Shown here: in pieces, positions 37,284 through 47,575 of the stretch | How positions within the stretch are numbered: the first letter of the stretch is position 1 | Layout of the letters: every line of letters begins with the position of its first letter | Assembly (NCBI RefSeq): GCF_903166545.1 | Contig: NZ_CAESCH010000001.1 | Span: 4,034,001-4,098,000, forward strand | Reading direction: 5' to 3' | DNA from: Metabacillus schmidteae | GTDB taxonomy: Bacteria; Bacillota; Bacilli; Bacillales; Bacillaceae | Length of the DNA: 64,000 bases | Position numbers and translations under genes: made by a program | Notes under the pieces: generated by a model | The model's database searches: none | Told to the model about the DNA's origin: nothing | The model's input: only the letters and a program-made list of their open reading frames with translations

Positions 37284-38312
37284 CTATGCTTGGGCCTCTG
37301 CTTCCATTTTCTTTTTCTCTTCAATTTCAGATACTTTCATCACAAAGTATTCGATATTTTTAAATTGCCAGTACGCCTTTACTAGGTGTCTGTTTTGATC
37401 CAACTCAGAATGCTGTTTATTATTTTTATTATAATTTTTTATTAATTGACATAATCGATCCGGATAAGCTAAATAACTTAAAAACAGGCTCATTTCTTCA
37501 GAGTTATAAGGGTATGCCTTTTGATACGTATAAAACCAATTAATACAATCATCACTTTGAATAGGATAAGTGTTTGCCGTTCTATTCATAAACAGCAGAA
37601 AGTCATCGATTGGTGAAGCATATTTTGAACGCTCAAAATTCGTTAAATATCCGTTTCCATCATCATCATAAAGAAAGTGACGTGCGGAAATTTTCCCATG
37701 ATTCAAGACAACTCTAGTTGTCTTTTTTTCATCCATTAGATTTGACCATTCTTCAAGTTTTCTCTTAGAAAAATCAATAGCACGTGATACTTCAGTGTAG
37801 TATGTGACAGCTTGTAATTCAAAAGGAGAAAGATAAATCTTTTGTTCACATTGCTCGACAAATGCTTCATACATGGCTTTCGTCTCATCCCACCGTTTTA
37901 TCATTACATCATAATGGCTTTTTACATCCTGCTCATTGATGTCCAGCTTCTTTTCTGTTTTTTTATGAAGATTGGCTACTTCTTTAAATAGGTATTGATG
38001 TCTGGCATCCCGTTCCTCTTCTTGTTCATTTGATAACCAAGGCATCAAATAGTAATATTCACCATTATAATACGATAAAAGTTGCTGCTGGCTATTACTC
38101 ACTAATGGTACATGTTGAGAATATTTATGGTCCTTTAACATTCTTAATGAATCTACAAAATAAGGATTAAATCCTTTTGTAAGTTTTTTTAATACAAACG
38201 GGCCTGTATCTGTATAGACCTTTATCGCTTTTTTACTCAGATCTTCAGTATATTCAGGATATAGATTGTAATCACGCAACAATGGACGAATTTCACTTAA
38301 TTGCAATGGCAC
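37284..38312 (-). CDS. ysxE: Spore coat-associated kinase-fold protein YsxE
   Basis: About 342 residues of the CotS/YsxE family: a degenerate aminoglycoside-phosphotransferase fold with the usual late NHGKISARHFLYDDDG block in place of the catalytic loop. In B. subtilis it follows spoVID and has a spore coat role. Start set at GTG 38312, nine bases after GAGGTGA; the GTG at 38324 lies inside that site. Confidence 0.85.
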   Translation of the reverse strand: MPLQLSEIRPLLRDYNLYPEYTEDLSKKAIKVYTDTGPFVLKKLTKGFNPYFVDSLRMLKDHKYSQHVPLVSNSQQQLLSYYNGEYYYLMPWLSNEQEEERDARHQYLFKEVANLHKKTEKKLDINEQDVKSHYDVMIKRWDETKAMYEAFVEQCEQKIYLSPFELQAVTYYTEVSRAIDFSKRKLEEWSNLMDEKKTTRVVLNHGKISARHFLYDDDGNGYLTNFERSKYASPIDDFLLFMNRTANTYPIQSDDCINWFYTYQKAYPYNSEEMSLFLSYLAYPDRLCQLIKNYNKNNKQHSELDQNRHLVKAYWQFKNIEYFVMKVSEIEEKKKMEAEAQA

Positions 38313-38355
38313 AGTTTTATTCACCTCAAATCGTCTTATGACCTCGAGGGGCTAA

Positions 38356-38418
38356 GCGCTGGAGCTGGACACAAAAACTAAGTACATAATTTATACTTTC
38401 TTACCTACTGAAAAAAAC
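38356..38418. repeat. Dispersed repeat of the GCGCTGGAGCTGGAC type, copy 1
   Basis: Begins with a 17-nt core (38356-38372) identical to 43888-43904, followed by about 45 nt that remain similar. Located between spoVID and ysxE. Confidence 0.7.
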
Positions 38419-38452
38419 AGCTGAGGATCAGGTAGCCCCCATGCTGTTTTTT
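38411..38452 (-). terminator. Hairpin after spoVID
   Basis: Arms 38412-38421 / 38443-38452 (AAAAAACAGC with GCTGTTTTTT) with eight T residues in the minus direction. It may reduce readthrough into ysxE. Confidence 0.7.
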
Positions 38453-38479
38453 AATGCATCAAACTCAGGTCATATCTTC

Positions 38480-39667
38480 TTATTTACTAGTTGAGTAGGC
38501 TGGTATATAAAGAATTTGGCCTTCATAAACATCTTGATCAGCTTGAAATTCATTTACACGAACAATTTGTTGAACTGAGATTTCGTATCTTTCACTAATT
38601 GAATTAAGTGTATCCCCTTGTTGAACGATGCACATTTTTACACGTGAAAAATCTTCTTCTTCGTCTCTTGCGAACAAGCTGGTTAAATAGTGGGCATTTT
38701 TTTGACCTTTATGATCCTCTTCGTCTCTCGCATCCGCTTCTTTCATCTCTACAACTTCCTCAGACTTAACGTCTGGTTTTGAAAAGAAGGAATATTGAAC
38801 TTCTTGTTGCTCTATGTTTTGTTCTTCTTTTCTTACTTCTACAGTAAATGGATCATAAAGGTCTTCTTGTTCTTTTTCTTGTTCTTGTTCTATTTCTAGC
38901 TCTTGTTCTTGATTTGATTCATTAAGTACTTCTTGCTGTTCAGGTTCTTCCTGTTCTTCTACATCAGATGTAAGTTCAGGTGAAATAATTTCTTCTGTAT
39001 TTTCTTCCTCACGTGCTTCGTTTACCTCATCTTGAATGGTAATCGATGTTGGTGACAATTTGTCCACGTCAGAATCATCTGATTCATTTACATCATAAAA
39101 TGACGAAAAAGGAGATACTGCCGTTCTTTCAGCTTCAACAATTGTCTCTACAGCATTTATTTCTGATTCATCCTTACTTTCTCTGAAAAGTGGTTCAAGA
39201 TCTTCTTCTCTAGTTGCTTCAACAGATTCTTCAGTTTGCACAGTTTCACTATCTGCAATCCCACTGATTGATAAATCTGCTATTAATTTCAAACATTTAA
39301 TTTCAGGAAGTTCATAATCAAAAGATTCGATCGATACATATACTTCATCTAATTGGGAAATTCGATTCCTCGGTATTGTAATATCTACCGGAAAGCGGTG
39401 GCTCAATTCACTAATGCCATCCTCTCTTGTTTCAACCTCATTGACATACCGTACATTTGCATATTCAAAGGAATCACCTTCACTACCATCTTGATCTATT
39501 TTGTATTCACCTGTCAGCTGTAATGCACCACGAATTGAAATGTACTGGTCATGTTCATGAATTGAAATATCGGGATCTAAAGAAATAGATAAAAGTTCAG
39601 ATACTTCCTGTCCTTTTTGAAACCAAACAGATTCTTCTACAGAAAAACGTAGTTGCTGTTCCTGTGA
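38480..39667 (-). CDS. spoVID: Stage VI sporulation protein D, SpoVID
   Basis: Spore-coat encasement protein. 395 residues from a TTG at 39667 (TTG-TCA-CAG), seven bases after AAGGAGG; it then begins SQEQQLRFSVEES like the B. subtilis protein. A conserved N-terminal domain (about 1-140) is followed by a long Glu/Gln-rich low-complexity middle and a C-terminal LysM domain (VQQGDTLNSISERYEI) for peptidoglycan or lipid II binding. Confidence 0.95.
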   Translation of the reverse strand, partial: SQEQQLRFSVEESVWFQKGQEVSELLSISLDPDISIHEHDQYISIRGALQLTGEYKIDQDGSEGDSFEYANVRYVNEVETREDGISELSHRFPVDITIPRNRISQLDEVYVSIESFDYELPEIKCLKLIADLSISGIADSETVQTEESVEATREEDLEPLFRESKDESEINAVETIVEAERTAVSPFSSFYDVNESDDSDVDKLSPTSITIQDEVNEAREEENTEEIISPELTSDVEEQEEPEQQEVLNESNQEQELEIEQEQEKEQEDLYDPFTVEVRKEEQNIEQQEVQYSFFSKPDVKSEEVVEMKEADARDEEDHKGQKNAHYLTSLFARDEEEDFSRVKMCIVQQGDTLNSISERYEISVQQIVRVNEFQADQDVYEGQILYIPAYSTSK

Positions 39668-39718
39668 CAAAATAATTCCTCCTTTCAAATAGCCTAGTAA
39701 AATAACTATGACATTACA

Positions 39719-39747
39719 GATGTATGTCTGAATAAAGGAAAATATGA
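39719..39747 (-). promoter_or_regulatory. Sigma-E promoter for spoVID
   Basis: Minus strand -35 TCATATT (39747-39741), 14-nt spacer, -10 CATACATC (39726-39719). The -35 is a full match and the -10 matches the first six bases of CATACAMT. It predicts mother-cell expression, as known for B. subtilis spoVID. Confidence 0.78.
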
Positions 39748-39761
39748 TTTATTTTTGTACA

Positions 39762-39796
39762 AAAAAGATCCACCACATTCGTGATGGATCTTTGCT
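39762..39796 (-). terminator. Terminator after hemL
   Basis: Arms 39764-39776 / 39781-39793 with one G-T pair and six T residues in the minus direction. It ends the hemAXCDBL operon and isolates spoVID. Confidence 0.9.
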
Positions 39797-39800
39797 TCTT

Positions 39801-41087
39801 TTATTTTAATAAAGAAAATGCTTTTCTAGCTGCTTCAATTGTGCGGTCCAAATCTTCATCTGTATGAGCTGTAGATAGGAACAAGCCTTCAAATTGTGAT
39901 GGAGGAAGGAATATTCCTTCATTAGCCATTGCTCGATAATACTTCGCAAAAAATTCCAGGTTTGATGTTTTTGCTTTTTCGTAATTTATTACATCCTCAT
40001 TTGTAAAGAAAAAGCCAACCATAGACCCGGCACGGTTAATTGTATGAGGTATTTCATATTCTTTCGCAGCATTCGACAAACCGTCTTCCAGTTTATCTGC
40101 TTTTCGTTGAAATTCTATGTAAGATTCTCTTGTTAGTTGTTTTAATGTTTCATAACCTGCTGTCATCGCTAATGGATTTCCTGATAATGTCCCAGCTTGG
40201 TAAATTGGACCACTAGGAGCAATTTGCTGCATAATCTCTGCTTTTCCACCATAAGCACCAACAGGAAGACCTCCACCAATAACTTTACCTAAGCATGTTA
40301 AGTCCGGAGTCACACCATAAAAATCTTGTGCACAGCCATAGTCAACACGGAAGCCTGTCATAACTTCGTCAAAAATCAATAATGAACCATATTGTTCTGT
40401 TATTGAACGTAGTCCCTCAAGAAATCCTGGTTGAGGAGGCACTACACCCATATTACCAGCTACCGGTTCCACAATAACACCTGCAATATCTTCTCCAAAT
40501 TGCTCAAAAGCATATCGAATACTTTCTAAATCGTTATAAGGAACTGTTATAGTGTTTTTAGCAATTCCCTCTGGCACACCTGGGCTATCTGGTAAACCTA
40601 AAGTCGCGACTCCTGAGCCTGCTTTAATTAATAAAGAATCACCATGTCCATGGTAACATCCTTCGAATTTCACAATTTTGTTGCGGCCGGTATACCCTCT
40701 CGCTAAACGTAGTGCACTCATCGTAGCTTCAGTTCCAGAGCTAACCATTCGTACAATCTCAATTGAAGGTACACGATCAATGACAAGCTTTGCGAGCTCA
40801 TTTTCAATTAGCGTTGGTGCGCCGAAGCTTGTACCTGATTCAACAACCTTTTTGATTGCCTCTACCACTGTATCATTGGAATGACCATGAATAAGAGGCC
40901 CCCATGATAATACATAGTCTATATATTCATTTCCATCAATATCATATATTTTCGATCCTTTTCCACGTTCCATGAAAATCGGATTCATGCCAACTGATTT
41001 AAATGCTCTAACAGGACTATTTACTCCACCAGGCATTAAGTTCTGAGCTTCTTTAAATGCTGATTCACTATATTGATAACCATTCAT
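39801..41087 (-). CDS. hemL: Glutamate-1-semialdehyde 2,1-aminomutase HemL
   Basis: PLP enzyme making 5-aminolevulinate from glutamate-1-semialdehyde. 428 residues, aminotransferase class III fold, with the PLP lysine in CLGKVIGGG and the gating region GSGVATLG. Last gene of the haem operon. Confidence 0.98.
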   Translation of the reverse strand: MNGYQYSESAFKEAQNLMPGGVNSPVRAFKSVGMNPIFMERGKGSKIYDIDGNEYIDYVLSWGPLIHGHSNDTVVEAIKKVVESGTSFGAPTLIENELAKLVIDRVPSIEIVRMVSSGTEATMSALRLARGYTGRNKIVKFEGCYHGHGDSLLIKAGSGVATLGLPDSPGVPEGIAKNTITVPYNDLESIRYAFEQFGEDIAGVIVEPVAGNMGVVPPQPGFLEGLRSITEQYGSLLIFDEVMTGFRVDYGCAQDFYGVTPDLTCLGKVIGGGLPVGAYGGKAEIMQQIAPSGPIYQAGTLSGNPLAMTAGYETLKQLTRESYIEFQRKADKLEDGLSNAAKEYEIPHTINRAGSMVGFFFTNEDVINYEKAKTSNLEFFAKYYRAMANEGIFLPPSQFEGLFLSTAHTDEDLDRTIEAARKAFSLLK

Positions 41088-41126
41088 TGAACGTTTCCCC
41101 CTTCATTTTTTCGAGTTAAAGGATAT

Positions 41127-42107
41127 TTAATTTTCTTCCTTAAGCCAGCGAGCAACGTCTTTTGCAAAGTATGTAATAATTAAGTCTACACCTGCACGCT
41201 TCATTCCGACGAGCATCTCTGTAACAATTGCTTTTTCATCTACCCATCCATTTTGAGAAGCCGCTTTAATCATCGAATATTCTCCACTTACATTATAAGC
41301 GACAACAGGTACATTAAAGTGATTTTTCACATCTCGGACGATATCAAGATACGATAGAGCAGGCTTTACAATTAAGAAATCTGCACCTTCTTCAAGATCA
41401 GACTGTGCCTCTCTCAATGCCTCATCGCGGTTTGCCGGGTCCATTTGATAGGTTTTACGATCACCAAACTGAGGTGAACTATGTGCTGCATCTCGGAATG
41501 GTCCGTAAAATGCACTAGCATACTTAACTGCGTAAGACATAATCGGAATATGCTCAAAGCCTGCTTCATCTAATCCATGTCTAATTGCAGCTACAAAGCC
41601 GTCCATCATATTTGAAGGAGCAATAATGTCCGCTCCTGCTTTCGCTTGACTAATCGCAGTTCTAGCAAGCAAATCCAGTGTTGGATCATTTAAAACTTGT
41701 CCATTTTCAATGATACCGCAATGTCCGTGATCTGTATATTGACATAAACATGTATCAGCGACGACAACTAAATCCGGAAATAGTTCTTTCACTTGTCTTG
41801 TTGCTCTCTGAACAATTCCTTGATCATGATAAGCTTGAGTTCCTACTTCATCTTTCTCGTCAGGAACCCCGAACAAAATAATTGATTTAATGCCCAGCGA
41901 AACAATTTCTTCAATTTCTTGATTTAGAAGATCCAATGATAAGTGATACACACCCGGCATTGAAGACACTTCATTTTTCTTTTTTTCCCCTTCTACAACA
42001 AAAATTGGGTAAATAAAGTCTTCTGTACGAAGATGTGTTTCTCTTACCATTGCCCTTAAATTATCGCTGCCACGTAATCTTCTATGTCTAGTAAATTGAA
42101 TATTCAT
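41127..42107 (-). CDS. hemB: Porphobilinogen synthase HemB
   Basis: Condenses two 5-aminolevulinate molecules to porphobilinogen. 326 residues with the zinc cysteines ([12 protein letters not shown]), and both active-site lysines in [13 protein letters not shown] and LIVKPALSY. Overlaps hemD by 4 nt. Confidence 0.98.
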   Translation of the reverse strand: MNIQFTRHRRLRGSDNLRAMVRETHLRTEDFIYPIFVVEGEKKKNEVSSMPGVYHLSLDLLNQEIEEIVSLGIKSIILFGVPDEKDEVGTQAYHDQGIVQRATRQVKELFPDLVVVADTCLCQYTDHGHCGIIENGQVLNDPTLDLLARTAISQAKAGADIIAPSNMMDGFVAAIRHGLDEAGFEHIPIMSYAVKYASAFYGPFRDAAHSSPQFGDRKTYQMDPANRDEALREAQSDLEEGADFLIVKPALSYLDIVRDVKNHFNVPVVAYNVSGEYSMIKAASQNGWVDEKAIVTEMLVGMKRAGVDLIITYFAKDVARWLKEEN

Positions 42108-42904
42108 CGAATACCCTCCTTATTTTTTACAACTTCAATCATTACTTTTAACATATCATCGATTGTATATGAATCAGGCATTATTCCAGTGAATCCATAC
42201 TCCATTAACGTATTATTCGTAATTGGACCAATGCATATAAAGGTAACTTTTTTAAGATTTTCAAGCAATTCTCTTTGATAAAGCACCTTCATAAAGCTGT
42301 CAACCGTTGAAGAGCTAGTAAAAGTAATAAAGTCTACTTCATTACGTTCAATATATGACGTAAGTTTGCTTGCTTCTGAATGATTATGTATTGTTTCATA
42401 AACAACTAAGTCTTTTACATCAAAGCCGTGTGAAGTTAATTGTTCTATTAATATCGGTCTTGCAAGGTTACCACGTATAACAAGGATTTTTGCATCACGC
42501 TTTAGCTTTTCCTTCATTTTTTCAGCCAGCTTTTCAGCAACAAATTCCTCTGGAATAACGGAAACGGTTAAATGCAGTTTCTCCATTTGCTTACTCGTTT
42601 TTCTTCCAACAGAGGCAGCAATCAAATGTTGTAATTCAGTGTATGGTATATTCCACTGAACAAGGTACTCTTTAAAAAATGTAACACCATTTACACTCGT
42701 AAAAACAATACAATCAAACTCTTTCATACGAAATATTGTTTGTTTTATATTTTCTTCATTTGAATCATTACTTCTTATTTCAATTAGTGGAGTAGATATA
42801 GGAACTCCACCATTTTCCTCAATCTTTTGAATAAACTCTTCCACTTGAGCTTTAGCTCTAGTAATCAACACTCTCTTTCCTTGCAAAGGAAGATGATCAG
42901 GCAT
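42104..42904 (-). CDS. hemD: Uroporphyrinogen-III synthase HemD
   Basis: Cyclises and inverts ring D of hydroxymethylbilane. 266 residues in two alternating alpha-beta domains. Sequence is poorly conserved, as usual, but [14 protein letters not shown] and [11 protein letters not shown] are family landmarks. Starts on the stop codon of hemC. Confidence 0.94.
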   Translation of the reverse strand: MPDHLPLQGKRVLITRAKAQVEEFIQKIEENGGVPISTPLIEIRSNDSNEENIKQTIFRMKEFDCIVFTSVNGVTFFKEYLVQWNIPYTELQHLIAASVGRKTSKQMEKLHLTVSVIPEEFVAEKLAEKMKEKLKRDAKILVIRGNLARPILIEQLTSHGFDVKDLVVYETIHNHSEASKLTSYIERNEVDFITFTSSSTVDSFMKVLYQRELLENLKKVTFICIGPITNNTLMEYGFTGIMPDSYTIDDMLKVMIEVVKNKEGIR

Positions 42905-43836
42905 TATTGATCAAGCTCCTCTTTTACTCGATCAATCAAGGCTTTTGCTCCCTGACTTGTTAGAAGCTCTGCAACTTTTCCACCAATTTCTTTAGGGTCC
43001 GTACCTGAGACCTGTTCTTTATACACCTCTTTACCATCTGGTGAGGCAATTAACCCGGTAAAGGTTATTTCTTTATGATCGTTTACAGTGGCAAATCCTG
43101 CGATTGGAACCTGACAGCCACCTTCCATTTTCGTTAAGAAGGTCCTTTCTGCTGTCACCGCTAGTCGTGTTGAGTGATCAGTGAACTTTGCTAATAATTC
43201 TAATAGCTCATGGTCATCCTCCCGACATTCTATCGCTAATGCACCTTGTCCAACTGCCGGTAAACAAATCTCCGGCTCTAAAAATTCGGTAACAACCTCT
43301 TTACTCCAGCCCATTCTTGATAGACCAGCAGCAGCTAAAATAATCGCATCATAGTCCTCAGATTTTAGCTTTTCAAGTCTTGTATCAATATTCCCTCTAA
43401 TCCATTTAATTTCCAAATCAGGGCGTTCAATTAATAGTTGCGCACTTCTTCTCAAGCTACTAGTCCCAACAACCGCTCCGCTTGGTAAATCAGAAAGTTT
43501 TTTATGATCTTTTGAAATAAGCGCATCTCTATGATCTTCACGGTCTGGAACACATCCAATTGTTAGACCATCAGGAAGAATTCCCGGCATATCTTTCATA
43601 CTATGAACAGCCATATCAATATCCCCGTCTAACATAGCTTGTTCAATTTCTTTTACAAACAGCCCTTTTCCTCCGACCTTTGATAGCGTAACATCTAAGA
43701 TTTTGTCACCTTTTGTAACGATTTCTTTAATTTCAAATTCAAATGGTAATCCAAATGATTTTAATTGATCAATTACCCAATTTGTTTGAGTTAATGCTAA
43801 TTTACTACGTCTAGAACCTACTACAATTTTTCGCAT
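42904..43836 (-). CDS. hemC: Porphobilinogen deaminase HemC
   Basis: Joins four porphobilinogens to hydroxymethylbilane. 310 residues. The dipyrromethane cofactor cysteine is Cys241 ([10 protein letters not shown]), and the N-terminal GSRRSKLAL block is intact. Confidence 0.98.
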   Translation of the reverse strand: MRKIVVGSRRSKLALTQTNWVIDQLKSFGLPFEFEIKEIVTKGDKILDVTLSKVGGKGLFVKEIEQAMLDGDIDMAVHSMKDMPGILPDGLTIGCVPDREDHRDALISKDHKKLSDLPSGAVVGTSSLRRSAQLLIERPDLEIKWIRGNIDTRLEKLKSEDYDAIILAAAGLSRMGWSKEVVTEFLEPEICLPAVGQGALAIECREDDHELLELLAKFTDHSTRLAVTAERTFLTKMEGGCQVPIAGFATVNDHKEITFTGLIASPDGKEVYKEQVSGTDPKEIGGKVAELLTSQGAKALIDRVKEELDQ

Positions 43837-43862
43837 AATTGCCTCCTACATTGAATTGCGCA

Positions 43863-43947
43863 AGCGCCTTGATCAGCCTAGGGAGAGGCGCTGGAGCTGG
43901 ACACCAAACTAAATACAAAATTGATACTTTTTTAACTGTTAAAAAAC
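43863..43947. repeat. Dispersed repeat of the GCGCTGGAGCTGGAC type, copy 2
   Basis: Shares a 17-nt identical core (43888-43904) and a similar 43-nt tail with 38356-38418. This copy is longer at one end, where AGCGCCT (43863-43869) pairs with AGGCGCT (43886-43892). Located between hemX and hemC inside the operon. Confidence 0.7.
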
Positions 43948-43951
43948 GATG

Positions 43952-44782
43952 TCAAGAATCCCAAAAATGGAATCTCGATAAACTGCCAAACAAGAAAAAG
44001 TTTATTAATAACACTAGAAAAGATGCTATATTAAGAAAGGCAACAGACTTACCTTGCAATTCCTTTACAATTCGCATATACAAATAGATTCCATATGTAA
44101 GAATGACCATAAATGAACCAAGTACCTTTGCATCATACCAATGGAAGTTTTGAACTTTAATATAAGCCCAAATGCTCCCAAGTATAAGACTTAGTAACAG
44201 CATTGGTACTCCAATGACATTTAATACATAGGACATATGATCAAGTTTTGACAAATCTTCAATTCTAAGAAGACGCTTACCCCATTTTTTCTTCTTTAAT
44301 AAATTATATTGAATGGTATAAAGAACAGAAAAAACAAAGGACAAGGAAAATGCTCCATAAGATAAAATCGCCATCGTAATGTGAATCAGCAGTAATTCGG
44401 ATACAAGCTGACTTGAAACAGCAGCTGATTCATATTGTGATGGAGCAAAGGTATGTATTGCCATCATCATAAACCCGATCACGTTGGTGAAAAATATGAT
44501 AAATTCAGCTTTTAAGACTCGATTTAACACGACAGATAAAGTTACGAGTACCCATGTATAGAAATACAGTCCTTCAAAAACATTTAATACCGGAAACCTA
44601 CCTGTTTCAAACATGCGCACAAATAAAAAAATTGTTTGTAATAGCCAAACAATAGAAAGCAACCAGAAGGCAGCTTGTTTCGCCTTCCGGTTGTTATTTA
44701 AGAAATCTATAAAATATAAAAGTACACATACTGCATAAAGAATAATAGTTACTTCATTAATTCTACTTAAGCTCATCTCCAT
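43952..44782 (-). CDS. hemX: HemX, CcsA-like membrane protein
   Basis: 276-residue integral membrane protein of the CcsA/cytochrome-c-assembly fold with about eight hydrophobic segments. In B. subtilis HemX lowers the amount of HemA. Lies between hemA and hemC as in Bacillus. Confidence 0.92.
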   Translation of the reverse strand: MEMSLSRINEVTIILYAVCVLLYFIDFLNNNRKAKQAAFWLLSIVWLLQTIFLFVRMFETGRFPVLNVFEGLYFYTWVLVTLSVVLNRVLKAEFIIFFTNVIGFMMMAIHTFAPSQYESAAVSSQLVSELLLIHITMAILSYGAFSLSFVFSVLYTIQYNLLKKKKWGKRLLRIEDLSKLDHMSYVLNVIGVPMLLLSLILGSIWAYIKVQNFHWYDAKVLGSFMVILTYGIYLYMRIVKELQGKSVAFLNIASFLVLLINFFLFGSLSRFHFWDS

Positions 44783-44801
44783 AAAAGTAAAATCCTCTCA
44801 C

Positions 44802-46154
44802 TTACGATTGAAGTGAAGCACGATAAATCTGTTGGTCCACACCAACCTCATGATTCTCTGATTTATCTATTTTCAATTGCTCTTCAACAGCATCTTCAAT
44901 ATTAAAGATTTTCATAAATAAATCTAATGATTCCTGAGCATTTGCTTCCCCGGATAGCTCTTTTACTTTTACGATTGGATCTCTAAGTAATTGATTAATA
45001 ATACTTTTTGTATGTTTGTTTAGTACCTTTCTTTCACGATCAGTTAAATTAGGCATTTTACGTTCAATACTTTCCATCGTTTCAGCTTGAATAGCTAATG
45101 CCTTTTGACGAAGGGCTGAAATAACCGGTACTACACCAAGTGTATTAATCCATTGTTTAAATTGAACAATCTCTTCTTCAATCATTAGTTCAATTTTTTC
45201 TGCTGCGACTTTTCTTTCTTGTAAATTAGCTTCTACGATGTCTTGTAAATCATCTATATCATATAAAAATATGCTGTCTAATTCACCAAGCTTAGGATCT
45301 AAATCACGTGGGACAGCAATATCAACCATAAACAATGGTCGACCTTTTCTCATCTTCTCGACATGTGTCATCATGTCCTTTGTAATAACAAAGTCTTTTG
45401 CACCTGTTGAACTTATAAGGATATCAGCTTCAATTAGACCACACTGAAGTTCATTTATATCTTTTGCATTTCCATTAAATCGACTTGCCAGCTGCTCTGC
45501 CTTTTGAAAAGTTCTGTTCATAACAGTAACTTTTCCAACACCACTGCCATGTAAATTTTGGACTGCCAGCTCTCCCATTTTTCCTGCACCTAATATAAGA
45601 ACATGTTTAGAGTGAAGATCACCAAAGATTTTTTTCGCAAGTTCAACTGCTGCATAACTAACAGATACTGCGTTTGCTCCGATTTCTGTTTCAGAATGGG
45701 AACGCTTTGCTAATGTGATAACCTGTTTAAACAACTGATTGAAAACCGTTCCAATTGTATGGTTCTCTTGTGCTTGTAAAAAGCTTGAACGAACCTGACC
45801 AAGGATTTGAGTCTCTCCAATGATCATTGAATCTAAACCACAAGCAACTTTACATAAATGCTCAATTGCACCGTCTTGCTCAAAAATTGTTAAATAAGGT
45901 GAGATCTTCTCTTTGTCTAATCCGAACCAATCAGCTAAAAATGCTTTTATATAATAACGCCCTGTATGAAGTTGATCAACGACAGCATAAATCTCAGTAC
46001 GATTGCATGTCGATACAATTACATTCTCAAGGATACTTTTTTGTTCTTTTAACTGTTTCATCGCATCTGTAAGCTCATGAGGTTGAAATGAGAGCTTTTC
46101 GCGAATTTCAACAGGGGCTGTTTTATAATTTAAGCCGACTACAACTATATGCAT
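44802..46154 (-). CDS. hemA: Glutamyl-tRNA reductase HemA
   Basis: First committed step of C5 haem synthesis, reducing Glu-tRNA to glutamate-1-semialdehyde. The start is ATG at 46154 ([14 protein letters not shown]), giving 450 residues; upstream in-frame codons do not fit the family. Catalytic Cys50 in STCNRTE, NADPH-binding [11 protein letters not shown]-terminal dimerisation helix. Confidence 0.97.
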   Translation of the reverse strand: MHIVVVGLNYKTAPVEIREKLSFQPHELTDAMKQLKEQKSILENVIVSTCNRTEIYAVVDQLHTGRYYIKAFLADWFGLDKEKISPYLTIFEQDGAIEHLCKVACGLDSMIIGETQILGQVRSSFLQAQENHTIGTVFNQLFKQVITLAKRSHSETEIGANAVSVSYAAVELAKKIFGDLHSKHVLILGAGKMGELAVQNLHGSGVGKVTVMNRTFQKAEQLASRFNGNAKDINELQCGLIEADILISSTGAKDFVITKDMMTHVEKMRKGRPLFMVDIAVPRDLDPKLGELDSIFLYDIDDLQDIVEANLQERKVAAEKIELMIEEEIVQFKQWINTLGVVPVISALRQKALAIQAETMESIERKMPNLTDRERKVLNKHTKSIINQLLRDPIVKVKELSGEANAQESLDLFMKIFNIEDAVEEQLKIDKSENHEVGVDQQIYRASLQS

Positions 46155-46466
46155 TTTCTTATACACCCCCATGTACAAGGATCTCTACTTATTAGTATAT
46201 CACTCTTACTTTTAATTCCTTCAAAAAAATGTGAACAGTCTTTGAAAGTCTATGTTATGATAATTTATGTTTGTAACTTAAACTGTTGCAAATGTCTGTG
46301 TATTACTTCACAAGTATTCTACACATTATGACACGATTCTCATACTTTTCTCTCTCTGTACAATATCAGATATTAGTCTGTGAATCAAGTTATTGGTTTG
46401 GATATGCTGACAGTTTTTTACTATTATGTACGATTATTATCATTATTATTTGACACGAGGTGGACA
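46155..46466. other. Divergent region between hemA and a membrane gene
   Basis: About 310 bp that must hold promoters for both directions. It is AT-rich. I see no clear sigma-A promoter pair and no convincing PerR or Fur box. A weak palindromic TTATGATAA stretch lies near 46256-46264. Confidence 0.35.
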
Positions 46467-46955
46467 ATGAAAAAAATCACACTATTACCTGCTATTATCT
46501 TGTTAGGTATTGGCATTTTTTATTCACTCCAAAAATTCAATATTCATTTATTTGAAGGGCAAAACAGCTGGGAATTTTTATTAATATTACTTGGATTTGC
46601 CTTTTTGATTAGCGGTCATTTTGAACAGGATTCAAATGCTATATTACCTGGAATTATTTTAGCAGGAATTGGGTTTCATTTTACCTTATATGGAAAAGTT
46701 GAATCATGGCCAACCCACTCTGCTTCTTTTTTATTCATTCTCTCAATTGGCCTACTTTTAACGGCAATAAAAACAAAAGCTGGTTATTCACAAGGAATCA
46801 TTTTACTTGCAATCGGCCTATTCCTACACTTTTCCTCAACAATAATAGGCTCTCTTTCTATTGTTGAAAATGGAGTGAACAGCATTGAAACCTATTGGCC
46901 ATTTTTATTTGTACTTATTGGTGGAGTATTATTAATAATTAGACGTAAAAAATAA
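46467..46955 (+). CDS. Membrane protein with LiaF/DUF5668-like segments
   Basis: 162 residues from ATG at 46467, preceded by GAGGTGG (earlier in-frame codons lack a site). Six or so short hydrophobic hairpins with the repeating pattern LLGIGIFYSL, ILAGIGFHFTLYG and ILLAIGLFLHFSS, ending RRKK. The pattern is like the transmembrane part of LiaI/LiaF-type proteins. Function unknown. Read against its neighbours and closed by a shared terminator. Confidence 0.7.
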   Translation: MKKITLLPAIILLGIGIFYSLQKFNIHLFEGQNSWEFLLILLGFAFLISGHFEQDSNAILPGIILAGIGFHFTLYGKVESWPTHSASFLFILSIGLLLTAIKTKAGYSQGIILLAIGLFLHFSSTIIGSLSIVENGVNSIETYWPFLFVLIGGVLLIIRRKK

Positions 46956-46986
46956 GAGACCTGGTAATAACCAGAGTCTCTTTTTT
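46956..46986. terminator. Bidirectional terminator between membrane gene and engB
   Basis: Stem GAGAC / GTCTC (46956-46960 with 46976-46980) with inner TGGT/ACCA, T-run on the plus side and A-rich on the other, between convergent genes. Confidence 0.85.
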
Positions 46987-46987
46987 G

Positions 46988-47575
46988 TTATTCTGCTGTA
47001 TATTCGCTGATTAACTTCCAAGCTTCGTCTTTTCCTAATCCTGTTTCAGATGAGAAAATTACAAACGCATCGGACTTTTCCATATTTAACGCGTCTTTAA
47101 TAACTTTTGCGTGCTTTTGCCATTTTCCTTTTGGAATTTTATCTGCTTTTGTTCCAACAATTATCGCAGGAATTCCATAATGTTTTAAAAAATCATACAT
47201 TAACATATCATCATTTGTTGGTGGATGACGAAGATCAATCAGTAATATGACGGCTCGAAGCTGCTCACGGGTAGTAATATACGTTTCAATCATTTTCCCC
47301 CATGCTTCCCGCTCTTTTTTACTGACCTTCGCATACCCATACCCAGGTACATCTACAAAATGTAATTGTTCATTAATGATGTAAAAGTTTAATGTTTGAG
47401 TTTTTCCTGGTTTTGATGAGATTCTAGCAAGAGCTTTCCTGCCTAGCATTTTATTTATGAAAGAAGATTTTCCAACATTAGACCTTCCAGCTAAGGCAAC
47501 TTCAGGTAAATCTCCTTCTGGATATTGTTGTGGCTTAACAGCACTAATCACGATTTCTGAACTTGTAACTTTCAT
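46988..47575 (-). CDS. engB: Ribosome biogenesis GTPase EngB (YsxC)
   Basis: TrmE-Era family GTPase needed for 50S assembly. 195 residues with P-loop GRSNVGKSS (about 31-39), DVPGYG switch II and GTKADK base motif. Overlaps the lonA stop codon by 4 nt. Confidence 0.97.
   Translation of the reverse strand: MKVTSSEIVISAVKPQQYPEGDLPEVALAGRSNVGKSSFINKMLGRKALARISSKPGKTQTLNFYIINEQLHFVDVPGYGYAKVSKKEREAWGKMIETYITTREQLRAVILLIDLRHPPTNDDMLMYDFLKHYGIPAIIVGTKADKIPKGKWQKHAKVIKDALNMEKSDAFVIFSSETGLGKDEAWKLISEYTAE

Noticed and set aside
38356..43947. CRISPR-like interpretation of the repeated segments
   Set aside because: Repeats are two copies each, far apart, without regular spacers or cas genes.
46250..46270. 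Possible PerR box upstream of hemA
   Set aside because: Only about 10 of 14 informative bases fit, and symmetry is poor. B. subtilis hemA is PerR-controlled, but the site cannot be supported here.
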